Assembly (NCBI RefSeq): GCF_019458805.1
Contig: NZ_JAIBOA010000015.1
Span: 152,007 to 216,006 of the forward strand
Direction of reading: 5' to 3'
Source of the DNA: Actinomadura parmotrematis
GTDB taxonomy: Bacteria > Actinomycetota > Actinomycetes > Streptosporangiales > Streptosporangiaceae
DNA length: 64,000 nucleotides
Part shown: piece by piece, positions 51,807-59,833 of the stretch
Numbering within the stretch: position 1 is the first letter of the stretch
Layout of the letters: each line of letters starts with the position of its first letter
Position numbers and translations under genes: made by a program
Notes under the pieces: model-generated
Databases searched by the model: none
The model's input: the letters and a program-made list of their open reading frames with translations, nothing else
Told to the model about the DNA's origin: nothing

Positions 51807-51836
51807 CGTCCGGGGGCGGCCGATAGGATTCGCGGC

Positions 51837-52682
51837 ATGGCGACCCTGGTATTGCTGCGGCACGGCGAGAGTGTGTGGAACGCGGAGGGCCTGTTCACCG
51901 GCTGGGTGGACGTGGACCTGTCCGCCAAGGGCGAGAGCGAGGCGACCAAGGGCGGCGACCTGCTCCTGGACGCCGACATCACCCCCGACGTGGTGCACAC
52001 CTCGCTGCTGAAGCGGGCCATCCGCACCGCCAACATCGCCCTCGACGTGGCCGACCTGCTGTGGATCCCGGTCGAGCGCTCCTGGCGCCTGAACGAGCGC
52101 CACTACGGCGCCCTCCAGGGCAAGAACAAGGCGCAGACGCGCGAGGAGTTCGGCGACGAGCAGTTCATGGTCTGGCGCCGCTCCTACGACACCCCGCCCC
52201 CCGCGATCAAGGACGACGACCCGCTGTCGCAGGTCAACGACCTGCGCTACGCCGGCCTGCCGTCCGAGCTGATCCCGCGCACCGAGTGCCTCGCCGACGT
52301 CGTGGACCGGCTGCTGCCCTACTGGTACGACGCGGTCGTCCCCGACCTCGCCGCCGGCAAGACCGTCCTCGTCGCCGCGCACGGCAACTCGCTGCGCGCG
52401 ATGGTCAAGCACCTGGACCACGTCTCGGACGAGGACATCGTCGGCCTCAACATCCCGACCGGCATCCCCCTCGTCTACGAGCTCGACGACGACTTCGCCC
52501 CGCTGAAGCGCGGCGGCGAGTACCTCGACCCGGCCGCCGCCAAAGCCGCCATCGAGGCCGTCAAGAACCAGGGCGGCGGCGCGAAGAAGCCCGCCGCGCC
52601 CGTCCCCGGCGCCCCGAAGTCCCCGGCGGCGGCCGCCTCCGCCGAGCCCCCCAAGAAGCGCGGCCGCGGCCGCAAGAAGTAG
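51837..52682 (+). CDS. gpmA: Phosphoglycerate mutase, 2,3-BPG-dependent
   Basis: This 281-residue protein has the phosphohistidine motif RHGESVWN (His9) and the second catalytic His in VAAHGNSLRAMV. It interconverts 3- and 2-phosphoglycerate. The catalytic domain ends near residue 245; an extra tail of about 35 residues rich in Lys, Ala, Pro and Arg follows (ending KKRGRGRKK), longer than in typical homologues. A TAGGAT box 7 bases before the ATG suggests a leaderless mRNA. Confidence 0.93.
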   Translation: MATLVLLRHGESVWNAEGLFTGWVDVDLSAKGESEATKGGDLLLDADITPDVVHTSLLKRAIRTANIALDVADLLWIPVERSWRLNERHYGALQGKNKAQTREEFGDEQFMVWRRSYDTPPPAIKDDDPLSQVNDLRYAGLPSELIPRTECLADVVDRLLPYWYDAVVPDLAAGKTVLVAAHGNSLRAMVKHLDHVSDEDIVGLNIPTGIPLVYELDDDFAPLKRGGEYLDPAAAKAAIEAVKNQGGGAKKPAAPVPGAPKSPAAAASAEPPKKRGRGRKK

Positions 52683-52694
52683 GACCGAACGCGA

Positions 52695-52734
52695 AGAGCG
52701 GCCGGCGGCGCTCCCGGGCGCGGCCGGCCGCTCT
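52695..52734. terminator. Hairpin between convergent gpmA and phoU
   Basis: Perfect 12-base arms (AGAGCGGCCGGC and complement) surround an inner GGCGC/GCGC stem. Confidence 0.7.
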
Positions 52735-52751
52735 CGCGCGTCCGGGAGGGT

Positions 52752-53414
52752 TCAGGGGGTGTCGATGATCTCCTGGGGGCGCTGCCCGGTGGCCAGGTAG
52801 ACGACGTTCTCGGCGACGTGGACGGCGTGGTCGGCGAAGCGCTCGAAGTAGCGGCCGGCCAGGGTGATGTCCACGGCGGGCTCGACGCCGTGCTTCCACT
52901 TCGGCGACAGCAGGATGTCGAACAGGCGCCGGTGCAGGCGGTCCATCTGGTCGTCGTCGGCGTCCAGCTCCATGCCGAGGTCGACGTCCTTGGAGGCGAT
53001 CACCGACCCGGCCTTGGCGATCATGCGCTCGGCGATCTGGCCCATCTCCAGGACGGTGGCCTGCAGCTCGGGCGGGACGGCCGTCTCCGGGTGGCGGCGG
53101 CGGGCCGTCTTGGCGATGTGCACGGCCAGGTCGCCCATGCGCTCCAGGTCGCCGCTCATCCGCAGCGCGGTGATCACGGTGCGCAGGTCGCCGGCGACCG
53201 GCTGCTGGCGGGCCATCAGCTCGAAGACCGTCTCCTCGATCTCGGTCTCCAGCTTGTTGACCTGCTCGTCGGCGCTGATCACCTCCTCCGACAGCCGCAG
53301 GTCGGCGTCCAGCAGGGCGGTGGTCGCCCGCGCCATCGCGGACCGGACCAGCCGCGTCATCTCGACGAGCTTGTCGGAGAGGGAGTCCAGTTCGTCATGG
53401 TAGGCGTCGCGCAA
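52752..53414 (-). CDS. phoU: Phosphate signalling protein PhoU
   Basis: This protein of about 220 residues has two PhoU three-helix repeats with the metal-binding patterns E-x-x-x-D (SGDLERMGDLAVHIAK and ERFADHAVHVAENV). It links phosphate uptake to the SenX3/RegX3 system across the divergent region. I prefer a TTG start at 53414 (RDAYHDELDS), with GAGGAAA 7 bases upstream; a GTG 18 bases earlier is the alternative. Confidence 0.92.
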   Translation of the reverse strand: MRDAYHDELDSLSDKLVEMTRLVRSAMARATTALLDADLRLSEEVISADEQVNKLETEIEETVFELMARQQPVAGDLRTVITALRMSGDLERMGDLAVHIAKTARRRHPETAVPPELQATVLEMGQIAERMIAKAGSVIASKDVDLGMELDADDDQMDRLHRRLFDILLSPKWKHGVEPAVDITLAGRYFERFADHAVHVAENVVYLATGQRPQEIIDTP

Positions 53415-53492
53415 GGGGTTTCCTCTTGTCACTCATAGGCGGGGGGCGGGGGTTCCGGAAGGGCGGACTCGCCCACGCCACAGCCTGCCCGA

Positions 53493-53530
53493 CCGACGTG
53501 AACCGGCCTGGGGTTATAGGTGAACTTCTG
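53493..53530. promoter_or_regulatory. PHO-box-like direct repeats between phoU and senX3
   Basis: On the minus strand GTTCACCTATA and GTTCACGTCGG start 22 bases apart, which is two 11-base repeat units (GTGAAC at 53498 and 53520 on the plus strand). This matches the GTTCACC-type repeats bound by PhoP in Streptomyces. The repeats would control phoU, senX3-regX3 or both. Confidence 0.6.
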
Positions 53531-53598
53531 GATAACGCGACCGCGTCTTGGTCCCCCAAGGTGCGAGAACGTCCCGAATGGCACCTACGATCCCATGT

Positions 53599-54792
53599 GT
53601 GGAGGTCGAGATTGTCGCGGGTCTGACAGGGCTCGCCGGGCTCGCTGTCGGGCTCGCTACTGGATTGGCGGTGCGTGTGACCGAGCGAGCCCAGCGTGTC
53701 GTCACCCCGCCGACGACACCCGGGGGGCTGCCGCCCGGGGTGGCGTCGGTGCTGAGCGTGCTGCGCTCGTCGGCGGTGGTGGTGGACCGCGAGGACCGCG
53801 TGCTGCGCGCCAGCTCGGCCGCCCGCGCCTTCGGCCTCGTCCACGGCGACCGGCTCCTGGTGGACGAGCTGCTCGCGATGGCCCGCCTGGTCCGCCGCGA
53901 CGGCGAGATCCGCGAGACCGAGGTGCAGGTGGCGCCGGCCCGCGGCCGCGTCCGCGGCGAGGGGCGCTGGTTCGCCGTCCGCGTCGCGCCGCTCGGCACG
54001 CACGGCCTCGTGCTGGTGCTCGCCGAGGACCTCACCGAGATGCGCCGCGTCGAGGCGATGCGCCGCGACTTCGTCGCGAACGTGAGCCACGAGCTGAAGA
54101 CGCCCGTCGGGGCGCTGTCGCTGCTCGCCGAGACCGTCGAGAGCGCCGCCGACGACCCCGAAGCCGTCCGCCGCTTCGCGGGCCGCATGCAGCACGAGTC
54201 GGTCCGCCTGACCAGCCTCGTCCAGGACCTCATGACGCTGTCGCGGGTGCAGGGCGACGAGCCGCTGCCCGAGCTGCACCCGGTGTCCCTCGACGAGGTC
54301 GTCGTCGAGGCCCTGGACCGCGGCCACGTCAAGGCCGGCGCCAAGGGCATCGAGCTCGCCACGGGCGGCGAGGACGGGCTGAAGGTCCGCGGCGACGAGG
54401 AGCTGCTCGTCACCGCCCTGCGCAACCTGATCGACAACGCCGTCGCCTACAGCCCCGAGAACACCCGCGTGGTGGTCGCCACCCGGCGGGCCGACGAGGC
54501 GTACGCCGAGATCAACGTGACCGACCAGGGCATCGGCATCCCGCCGGGCGACCTGGAGCGGGTCTTCGAGCGCTTCTACCGCGTCGACCCGGCCCGGTCC
54601 CGCCAGACCGGCGGCACCGGCCTCGGCCTCGCCATCGTCAAGCACGTCGTGACCAAGCACGACGGGCAGGTGACGGTCTGGAGCAAGGAGGGCTCCGGGT
54701 CCACCTTCACCATCAGGCTCCCGCTCCTGAACCCGCCGGCGGGCGGCGACCCGACCCCCCGCACCAGAACCGCCCAGGAGGCAACACCGTGA
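53599..54792 (+). CDS. senX3: Sensor histidine kinase (SenX3/PhoR type)
   Basis: This protein of about 397 residues has an N-terminal membrane helix (about 4-25), a PAS-like domain (60-140), the H box FVANVSHELKTPVGAL with His164, and the N, G1 and G2 boxes (NLIDNAVAYSPE, DQGIGIP, GGTGLGLAIVKH). It senses phosphate limitation together with PhoU. The GTG start at 53599 lies 7 bases after TACGAT, so the mRNA is probably leaderless. It overlaps regX3 by GTGA. Confidence 0.92.
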   Translation: MEVEIVAGLTGLAGLAVGLATGLAVRVTERAQRVVTPPTTPGGLPPGVASVLSVLRSSAVVVDREDRVLRASSAARAFGLVHGDRLLVDELLAMARLVRRDGEIRETEVQVAPARGRVRGEGRWFAVRVAPLGTHGLVLVLAEDLTEMRRVEAMRRDFVANVSHELKTPVGALSLLAETVESAADDPEAVRRFAGRMQHESVRLTSLVQDLMTLSRVQGDEPLPELHPVSLDEVVVEALDRGHVKAGAKGIELATGGEDGLKVRGDEELLVTALRNLIDNAVAYSPENTRVVVATRRADEAYAEINVTDQGIGIPPGDLERVFERFYRVDPARSRQTGGTGLGLAIVKHVVTKHDGQVTVWSKEGSGSTFTIRLPLLNPPAGGDPTPRTRTAQEATP

Positions 54793-55469
54793 CCCGCGTG
54801 CTCGTCGTGGAAGACGAGGAGTCCTTCAGCGACGCACTGTCCTACAACCTGCGCAAGGAGGGGTTCGAGGTGGCGATCGCCGCCACCGGCCCCGACGCGC
54901 TGGACATCTTCGAGCGCAACGGTGCCGACCTCGTGCTGCTCGACCTGATGCTGCCCGGCCTGCCCGGCACCGAGGTGTGCCGCGAGCTGCGCGCGCGCTC
55001 CAACGTCCCGGTCATCATGCTGACCGCCAAGGACAGCGAGGTCGACAAGGTGGTCGGGCTGGAGCTCGGCGCCGACGACTACGTCACCAAGCCGTTCTCC
55101 ACCCGCGAGCTCATCGCCCGCATGCGCGCGGTGCTGCGCCGCCAGGGCGAGACCGAGGAGCTGGCCCCCGCCACGCTGGAGGCGGGCCCGGTCCGCATGG
55201 ACGTCGAGCGGCACGTGGTGAGCGTCGGCGGCACGGCCGTCCAGCTGCCGCTGAAGGAGTTCGAGCTGCTGGAGGTGCTGCTCCGCAACGCGGGCCGCGT
55301 CCTCACCCGCATGCAGCTCATCGACCGCGTCTGGGGCGCCGACTACGTCGGCGACACCAAGACCCTGGACGTCCACATCAAGCGCCTCCGCGCCAAGATC
55401 GAGGACACCCCGTCCACGCCCCGCTACATCGTCACCGTCCGCGGCCTCGGCTACAAGTTCGAGCCGTAG
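54789..55469 (+). CDS. regX3: Phosphate-responsive response regulator (RegX3/PhoP type)
   Basis: This 226-residue OmpR-family regulator has a receiver domain with phosphoacceptor Asp52 (LLDLMLPG) and Lys101 (TKPFS), and a C-terminal winged helix (LKEFELLEVLLRNAGRVLTR). It is translationally coupled to the kinase by GTGA. It binds PHO-box-type direct repeats, which are visible upstream of the operon. Confidence 0.94.
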   Translation: MTRVLVVEDEESFSDALSYNLRKEGFEVAIAATGPDALDIFERNGADLVLLDLMLPGLPGTEVCRELRARSNVPVIMLTAKDSEVDKVVGLELGADDYVTKPFSTRELIARMRAVLRRQGETEELAPATLEAGPVRMDVERHVVSVGGTAVQLPLKEFELLEVLLRNAGRVLTRMQLIDRVWGADYVGDTKTLDVHIKRLRAKIEDTPSTPRYIVTVRGLGYKFEP

Positions 55470-55490
55470 GCCGCACCCCGCCCGCGCGCC

Positions 55491-55526
55491 GCGCCGCCGT
55501 TCCCGAAGTCACCGGAACGGCGGCGC
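55491..55526 (+). terminator. Hairpin terminator after regX3
   Basis: Perfect 13-base arms (GCGCCGCCGTTCC and complement) flank a 10-base loop, 21 bases after the regX3 stop. No T tract follows. Confidence 0.7.
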
Positions 55527-55578
55527 GCTCGCGTGCATCTGATCTTGCAGGGCGGGTGCGGGAGAGAGGCGAGGCCGG

Positions 55579-56076
55579 ATGCGTCTGCAGAAGGGCGATC
55601 TCGTTCTGCGGGTTCGCAGGAGGAAGCGGCTGGGGTGGCTGGTCGGCGGGGTGGTGGGCGCGGTCTTCCACATCGCGTTTCCGGGGGTGCTGCTGCTCTT
55701 CGGCCATCCGGACCGCTTCGAGGCGGTCGCGGCGATGGCCGTGGCGCCGGCGTGCCTCTACACGGGACTGGGGTTCCAGCGTTGCAGGATCGTGCTGACG
55801 CCGGACGAGCTCCGCGTGCGGGGAGCGTTCGTCCAGCGGCGCGTGCCCCGGGCGCGCATCGCGGAGGTGTGGCGCGTGGTCGCGTCCGAGTCCATGCTGA
55901 CGCCTTCCGGCACTCTGTACCTGTACGGCGAGCACCGCGAGCTGCTCCGCAAGGTGGTCCTCGCCGTGCACTACGAGAGCGCGGACATCGACCGGCTGAT
56001 CGAGGAGCTCGGCGTGCCCTGCACGCCGGTGTCCCTCGACAGGACGGAGACGCAGCTCGCGCGCGGCCGCTGGTAG
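55579..56076 (+). CDS. PH-domain-containing membrane protein
   Basis: This 165-residue protein has two membrane helices (about 19-55) followed by a bacterial PH-like domain. The domain is seen in RIVLTPDELRVRGAFVQRRVPRARIAEVWRV, a strand pattern common to this family. The function is unknown; it may be a membrane-anchored sensor or scaffold. It has a GAGAGAGG site before the ATG. Confidence 0.7.
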   Translation: MRLQKGDLVLRVRRRKRLGWLVGGVVGAVFHIAFPGVLLLFGHPDRFEAVAAMAVAPACLYTGLGFQRCRIVLTPDELRVRGAFVQRRVPRARIAEVWRVVASESMLTPSGTLYLYGEHRELLRKVVLAVHYESADIDRLIEELGVPCTPVSLDRTETQLARGRW

Positions 56077-56095
56077 CGGACCGCCGGACGCGCGA

Positions 56096-56130
56096 AGGGG
56101 CCCGGAGCGCGCGCCGCGCTCCGGGCCCCT
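56096..56130. terminator. Bidirectional hairpin between convergent genes
   Basis: Perfect 15-base arms (AGGGGCCCGGAGCGC and complement) surround a 5-base loop between the PH-domain and lipoprotein genes; CCGTTT follows. Confidence 0.75.
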
Positions 56131-56139
56131 CCGTTTCGG

Positions 56140-57054
56140 TCAGCCCCCGGTGGTCGGGGTGGTCGACGGGGAGGCGCCGTCGCGGCTCGCGGTCGGCTCG
56201 GGCGACGCGGTGCCGCTCTCGCCGGCCGACGGGGTGGCCGTGCCGCTCTCCGACGGGGACGCGGCGGGGGACGCCGACGCGCCCGGGGCGGGCGGGTAGG
56301 TCGCGTACTCGCCCTGCTGCGGGATGACCGGGACGGACACGGTGGTCGAGCCGGCGCTCGCGAACTGGAGCGTGACCTGGACCGTCTCGCCGCCGATCAG
56401 CTCGCGGTCGAGGCCGGTCAGCACGACGAGCGGGGACTGCTGCCCGCCCGACGGCTGCGGCGTCGCGGCGTTGCCGCCGCCGGCCGTGTTCGGGCTCGGG
56501 GTGTTGGAGCTCGCGGCGGTCGCCGAGCCGTGCGGGGCGGGCTCGCCGGACGGCGTCGCGCCCGCGCCGGTGATCTCGGGGGACGCGGACGGGGACGCCG
56601 ACGCGCCCGCCTTGTCCTTCTTGTCCTTCTTGGACGGGGAGGCGGACGGCTCCGGCGAGGCGCTGCCGAGCAGCCGCGTCGCCGTGCCGGTGCCGTCGGG
56701 CTGGGCGGCCGGCAGCGCCAGCCCGCCGCCGGAGATCTTGACGTCGGCGAAGCCGGCGGCGCGGACCGCGACGAGCTTGTCGGCCTGCCCCTTCACCTGG
56801 TTGATGATCGTGGCGTAGAGCGGCACCGAGGCGCCGGCGGCGAGCTTCTGGCCGGGCTGCGGGCCGAGCAGGAACAGGTTCCGCACGTCGATCTTCGGGT
56901 GGTCCTTGGGGACCGAGACGTTGACGGCGTCGGTGAGCTGCGTCGGCGCGGCCGTCTGGGGCTCGGAGCCGGCGCCGCAACCGGAGATCACCGGCGCGAT
57001 GGCGAGGGCACCGGCGAAGGCGAGTGCGGCCACTCGGCGGCTGTTACGGATCAC
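56140..57054 (-). CDS. Lipoprotein, LpqE-like (PCuAC-related)
   Basis: The protein has 304 residues. A lipoprotein signal ends in VISGC (lipobox Cys near residue 26). A single beta domain carries DVRNLFLLGPQPGQKL and the distant QVTLQFASAGSTTVSVPV strand pair, split by a long Ser/Pro/Ala-rich insert (about 130-220). A second such tail ends the protein. In mycobacteria LpqE lies next to carD-ispD-ispF, as this gene does here, and the fold resembles copper chaperones, though no clear Met/His copper motif is visible. Confidence 0.65.
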   Translation of the reverse strand: MIRNSRRVAALAFAGALAIAPVISGCGAGSEPQTAAPTQLTDAVNVSVPKDHPKIDVRNLFLLGPQPGQKLAAGASVPLYATIINQVKGQADKLVAVRAAGFADVKISGGGLALPAAQPDGTGTATRLLGSASPEPSASPSKKDKKDKAGASASPSASPEITGAGATPSGEPAPHGSATAASSNTPSPNTAGGGNAATPQPSGGQQSPLVVLTGLDRELIGGETVQVTLQFASAGSTTVSVPVIPQQGEYATYPPAPGASASPAASPSESGTATPSAGESGTASPEPTASRDGASPSTTPTTGG

Positions 57055-57175
57055 GGCGGCGATCTCCTTGCGGGTCTTCGTGGGTTCGGCTTGTCCGTGG
57101 GCGCGGGAAACGCCAGGGGCAGCGTAGCGAGCCCGGTGCCCGCCCCCGCCCCGGGGGGTGGATCAGCGCGCCGCC

Positions 57176-57925
57176 TCAGCCGAGGTCGTGGATCAGCGTG
57201 GTGAGCTCCGGCGACGGCGCGGCGTTCCGGCGGACGGCGGTGACGATCCCGTCCGTCCGCACGAGGGCGATGGTAAGCCCCGGGCCGGGCCGCGCGGGCG
57301 CGTACGCGGCGGAGAGCAGGCCCGTGCCGTCGGTGGCGAGCCGGGGGCTGCCGTCGTGGGAGGTGCTGGCGAGCGCGGTGAGCTCCTTCAGCACCTGCCG
57401 CGCCCGCACCGTGCGGCCGCGCGTGTCGGCGACGAGGAAGAAGTCGATGTCGTAGACCTGGGCGGTCGCCGACAGGCGGGCCACCGCGTCCCGGCATCCG
57501 CAGGAGGCCGCCGCGATGCCGAACACCGCGGGCCGCTGGTCGCGCAGCGGCACGTCGACGGGCCGCCCCTCGACCAGCGTGATCCTGGTGTCGGGCAGCT
57601 CGCCGCCGACGCGGCCGGGGCTCGCGGACGGGGCGGGGCCGAGCAGCCCGGTCTGCCGGCCGGGAGCCGGGCGCGGCCCGAGGAAGGTCATCAGCGCGCC
57701 GGAGACGAGCGCCACCACGACGGCGCCGGCGATGAGGGGGACCGTCAGCCCGAACCGGGCGAGCGGCCCGAGCAGGCGGAGCAGCCGGGCCCGGCGGCGG
57801 TGGGCGCGCCGCTCGCGGTGGTAGGCGTGGACGTCGCGCTCCAGCTCGCGGGCGTCGTCGGGCACCACGACGTCGACGCGGGGGAGCCCGTAGTCGTCGG
57901 GCTCGTGGTCGCCGCCTGGCCTCAC
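57176..57925 (-). CDS. Membrane-anchored thioredoxin-like protein, uncharacterised
   Basis: The protein has 249 residues. The N-terminus carries charged residues and one membrane helix (about 59-85). The outer domain has the redox-like SCGCRDAVARL motif, where thioredoxin-fold proteins place CxxC, followed by VYDIDFFLVADTRG. The GTG at 57925 with GAGGT 7 bases upstream is chosen as start; a GTG nine bases earlier is possible. The function is unknown; it is possibly an extracytoplasmic disulfide or copper protein. Confidence 0.6.
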   Translation of the reverse strand: MRPGGDHEPDDYGLPRVDVVVPDDARELERDVHAYHRERRAHRRRARLLRLLGPLARFGLTVPLIAGAVVVALVSGALMTFLGPRPAPGRQTGLLGPAPSASPGRVGGELPDTRITLVEGRPVDVPLRDQRPAVFGIAAASCGCRDAVARLSATAQVYDIDFFLVADTRGRTVRARQVLKELTALASTSHDGSPRLATDGTGLLSAAYAPARPGPGLTIALVRTDGIVTAVRRNAAPSPELTTLIHDLG

Positions 57926-58279
57926 GCCGCACACCTCACAGTCCCGTGAACAGCCCCGAGTGAACGCTGAGCGACCGCCAAGCCCGCTTTGTGCTATTGG
58001 TGTTCTATAAGCCGTTCTGTACCCATCCGAACCGGCGCGCTCACCTCCCAGTATGGGCCGCTTCCGCGCCCGCGGCAGGAGGCGCCGGGAACCCGCCGCC
58101 GGAGGCGCCGGAGGCCCCCGTCACGGGCGCTCCAGGGGTTCCACCCGTCTCCGATGCACCTTCCATTACCTTTGTCAAGACCCCAATTAGGGGGTTGACC
58201 TGCGGATATGTCCCTAACGCCGGTGCGGTCACCGTCCGGCGCGTGCTATCCTGGGTTCAGCGGAAGGGGTACTTGTCAC
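57926..58279. promoter_or_regulatory. carD promoter region
   Basis: This gene-free stretch has AT-rich patches near 57990-58020. An inverted repeat ACCCC-AATTA-GGGGGT lies near 58179-58194, followed directly by the -35-like TTGACC (58194-58199). A later -10-like TATCCT is near 58246, before an AAGGGG ribosome site. Housekeeping promoters with added control are likely; the exact start site cannot be fixed. Confidence 0.5.
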
Positions 58280-58762
58280 ATGACTTTCCAGGTCGGCGAC
58301 ACCGTCGTCTACCCCCACCATGGGGCTGCTCGGATCGAGGCCATCGAGACTCGCACCATCAAGGGTGAGGAAAGGACCTACCTGGTCCTGAAGGTCGACA
58401 AGGGCGACCTGACCGTCCAGGTTCCGGTCGAGAACGTCGAGGACGTCGGCGTGCGCGACGTCGTCGGCCAGGAGGGCCTGGAGAAGGTGTTCGAGGTGCT
58501 GCGCGCACCCTACACCGAGGAGCCGACCAACTGGTCGCGCCGCTACAAGGCCAACCTTGAGAAGCTCGCCTCCGGCGACGTCAACAAGGTCGCCGAGGTC
58601 GTTCGCGACCTGTGGCGCCGCGACAAGGAGCGCGGTCTGTCGGCCGGCGAGAAGCGCATGCTCGCCAAGGCGCGCCAGATCCTGGTCAGCGAGCTCGCCC
58701 TTGCGGAGAAGACCAACGAGGACAAGGCCGAGGCCCTGCTGGACGAGGTCCTGGCCGGCTAG
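58280..58762 (+). CDS. carD: RNA-polymerase-binding transcription factor CarD
   Basis: This 160-residue protein has the N-terminal RNA-polymerase interaction domain (FQVGDTVVYPHHGAARIEAIE) and a C-terminal helical DNA-binding domain (from about 60, with NWSRRYKANLEKLASGD and WRRDKERGLSAGEKRML). It stabilises open promoter complexes and is essential in mycobacteria. The ispF gene follows after one base, without ispD between. Confidence 0.95.
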   Translation: MTFQVGDTVVYPHHGAARIEAIETRTIKGEERTYLVLKVDKGDLTVQVPVENVEDVGVRDVVGQEGLEKVFEVLRAPYTEEPTNWSRRYKANLEKLASGDVNKVAEVVRDLWRRDKERGLSAGEKRMLAKARQILVSELALAEKTNEDKAEALLDEVLAG

Positions 58763-58763
58763 C

Positions 58764-59255
58764 GTGCGCGAGCAGCTGCCACGGGTGGGCGTCGGTACCG
58801 ACGTCCACCCTTTCGCTTCCACCGACCGCCCGCTGTGGGTGGCCGGGCTGGAGTGGCCCGGCGAGGGCCCCGGCCTGGACGGCCACTCCGACGCCGACGT
58901 CGCCGCGCACGCCGTCTGCGACGCGCTGCTCGGCGCCTGCGGCCTCGGCGACCTCGGCGCCGTGTTCGGCACGTCCGACCCGCGCTGGTCGGGCGCCTCC
59001 GGCGCCGCGCTGCTCGGCGAGGTCGCCCGCCTGGTCGACGCGGCCGGCTACGCCGTCGGCAACGTCGCCGTCCAGGTGATCGGCAACCGGCCGCGGATCG
59101 GCCGGCGCCGCGACGAGGCGCAGAAGGTGCTCTCCGAGGCCCTCGGCGGCGCCCCCGTCAGCGTCTCGGGCACCACCACCGACGGTCTCGGGCTGACCGG
59201 CCGCGGCGAGGGGATCGCCGCCATCGCCAACGCCCTCGTCGTTCCCAAGAGCTGA
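58764..59255 (+). CDS. ispF: 2-C-methyl-D-erythritol 2,4-cyclodiphosphate synthase
   Basis: This 163-residue protein starts with GTG. Its metal and substrate motifs are VGVGTDVHPF (Asp and His), GHSDADVAAHAVCDALLGA and TTTDGLGLTGRGEGIAA. It makes the cyclodiphosphate intermediate of the MEP isoprenoid pathway. In most actinomycetes ispD precedes it; here the space after carD is one base, so ispD must lie elsewhere. Confidence 0.94.
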   Translation: MREQLPRVGVGTDVHPFASTDRPLWVAGLEWPGEGPGLDGHSDADVAAHAVCDALLGACGLGDLGAVFGTSDPRWSGASGAALLGEVARLVDAAGYAVGNVAVQVIGNRPRIGRRRDEAQKVLSEALGGAPVSVSGTTTDGLGLTGRGEGIAAIANALVVPKS

Positions 59256-59261
59256 ACCCTC

Positions 59262-59295
59262 CCGGAGGGGCCGGACACGCGTCCGGCCCCTCCGG
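59262..59295. terminator. Bidirectional hairpin after ispF
   Basis: Perfect 15-base arms (CCGGAGGGGCCGGAC and complement) surround an ACGC loop between the convergent ispF and MarR genes. Confidence 0.8.
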
Positions 59296-59300
59296 CATGC

Positions 59301-59747
59301 CTAGGACCCGGCGGCGAGGACGCGCAGCGACGCGATCAGGCGCTCGGCGTCCCCGGGCGGCAGCGGGGCCAGGAAGCGGGCCTCCATGGCGCGGCGCGCG
59401 TCCTCGGCCCGTGCCAGCAGGTCGCGGCCCTCCGGGGTGGGCAGGACGGTGTTGCGGCGGCGGTCGCGCGCGCTGCGCCGCCGCTCGACCAGCCCGCGCC
59501 CCTCCAGCCCGTCGATGAGGGCGACCATCGTGGTGCGGTCGACGCCGAGGCGCGCGGCGGCCTCGGCCTGCGAGAGCTCGTCCGGCGCGCCGAGGACGGC
59601 GAGCACCGCGAGGTCGCGGCCGGTGATCCCGAACGGTTCCAGGGCCGCCGCCGACAGGGCGGTGAGGCGCGCGTGGGCGTGCTTGAACAGGTAGCCGAGG
59701 CGCGCGTCCGGCGCGTCCGGGACGGGTGCGGGGCCGGGCTCGGTCAT
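59301..59747 (-). CDS. MarR-family regulator
   Basis: This 148-residue protein has the winged helix LSQAEAAARLGVDRTTMVALIDGLEGRGLVERRRSARDRRR (split across helices and wing). It is divergent from an LLM-class oxidoreductase. A TACGCT box (minus strand, 59754-59759) lies 6 bases before its start, so the mRNA is probably leaderless. It likely represses itself and its neighbour. Confidence 0.85.
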   Translation of the reverse strand: MTEPGPAPVPDAPDARLGYLFKHAHARLTALSAAALEPFGITGRDLAVLAVLGAPDELSQAEAAARLGVDRTTMVALIDGLEGRGLVERRRSARDRRRNTVLPTPEGRDLLARAEDARRAMEARFLAPLPPGDAERLIASLRVLAAGS

Positions 59748-59771
59748 GCCGCCAGCGTAACGGGACCAGAT

Positions 59772-59804
59772 CGTCAGTGAAGCTGATGATTTGCTACGCT
59801 GACG
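59772..59804. promoter_or_regulatory. MarR operator candidate
   Basis: CGTCAG (59772-59777) and CTGACG (59799-59804) are inverted repeats spanning the TACGCT box (59795-59800) of the LLM gene. Confidence 0.5.
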
Positions 59805-59833
59805 GAATTCGTCCGTTCCCCCGGGAGGCGACC

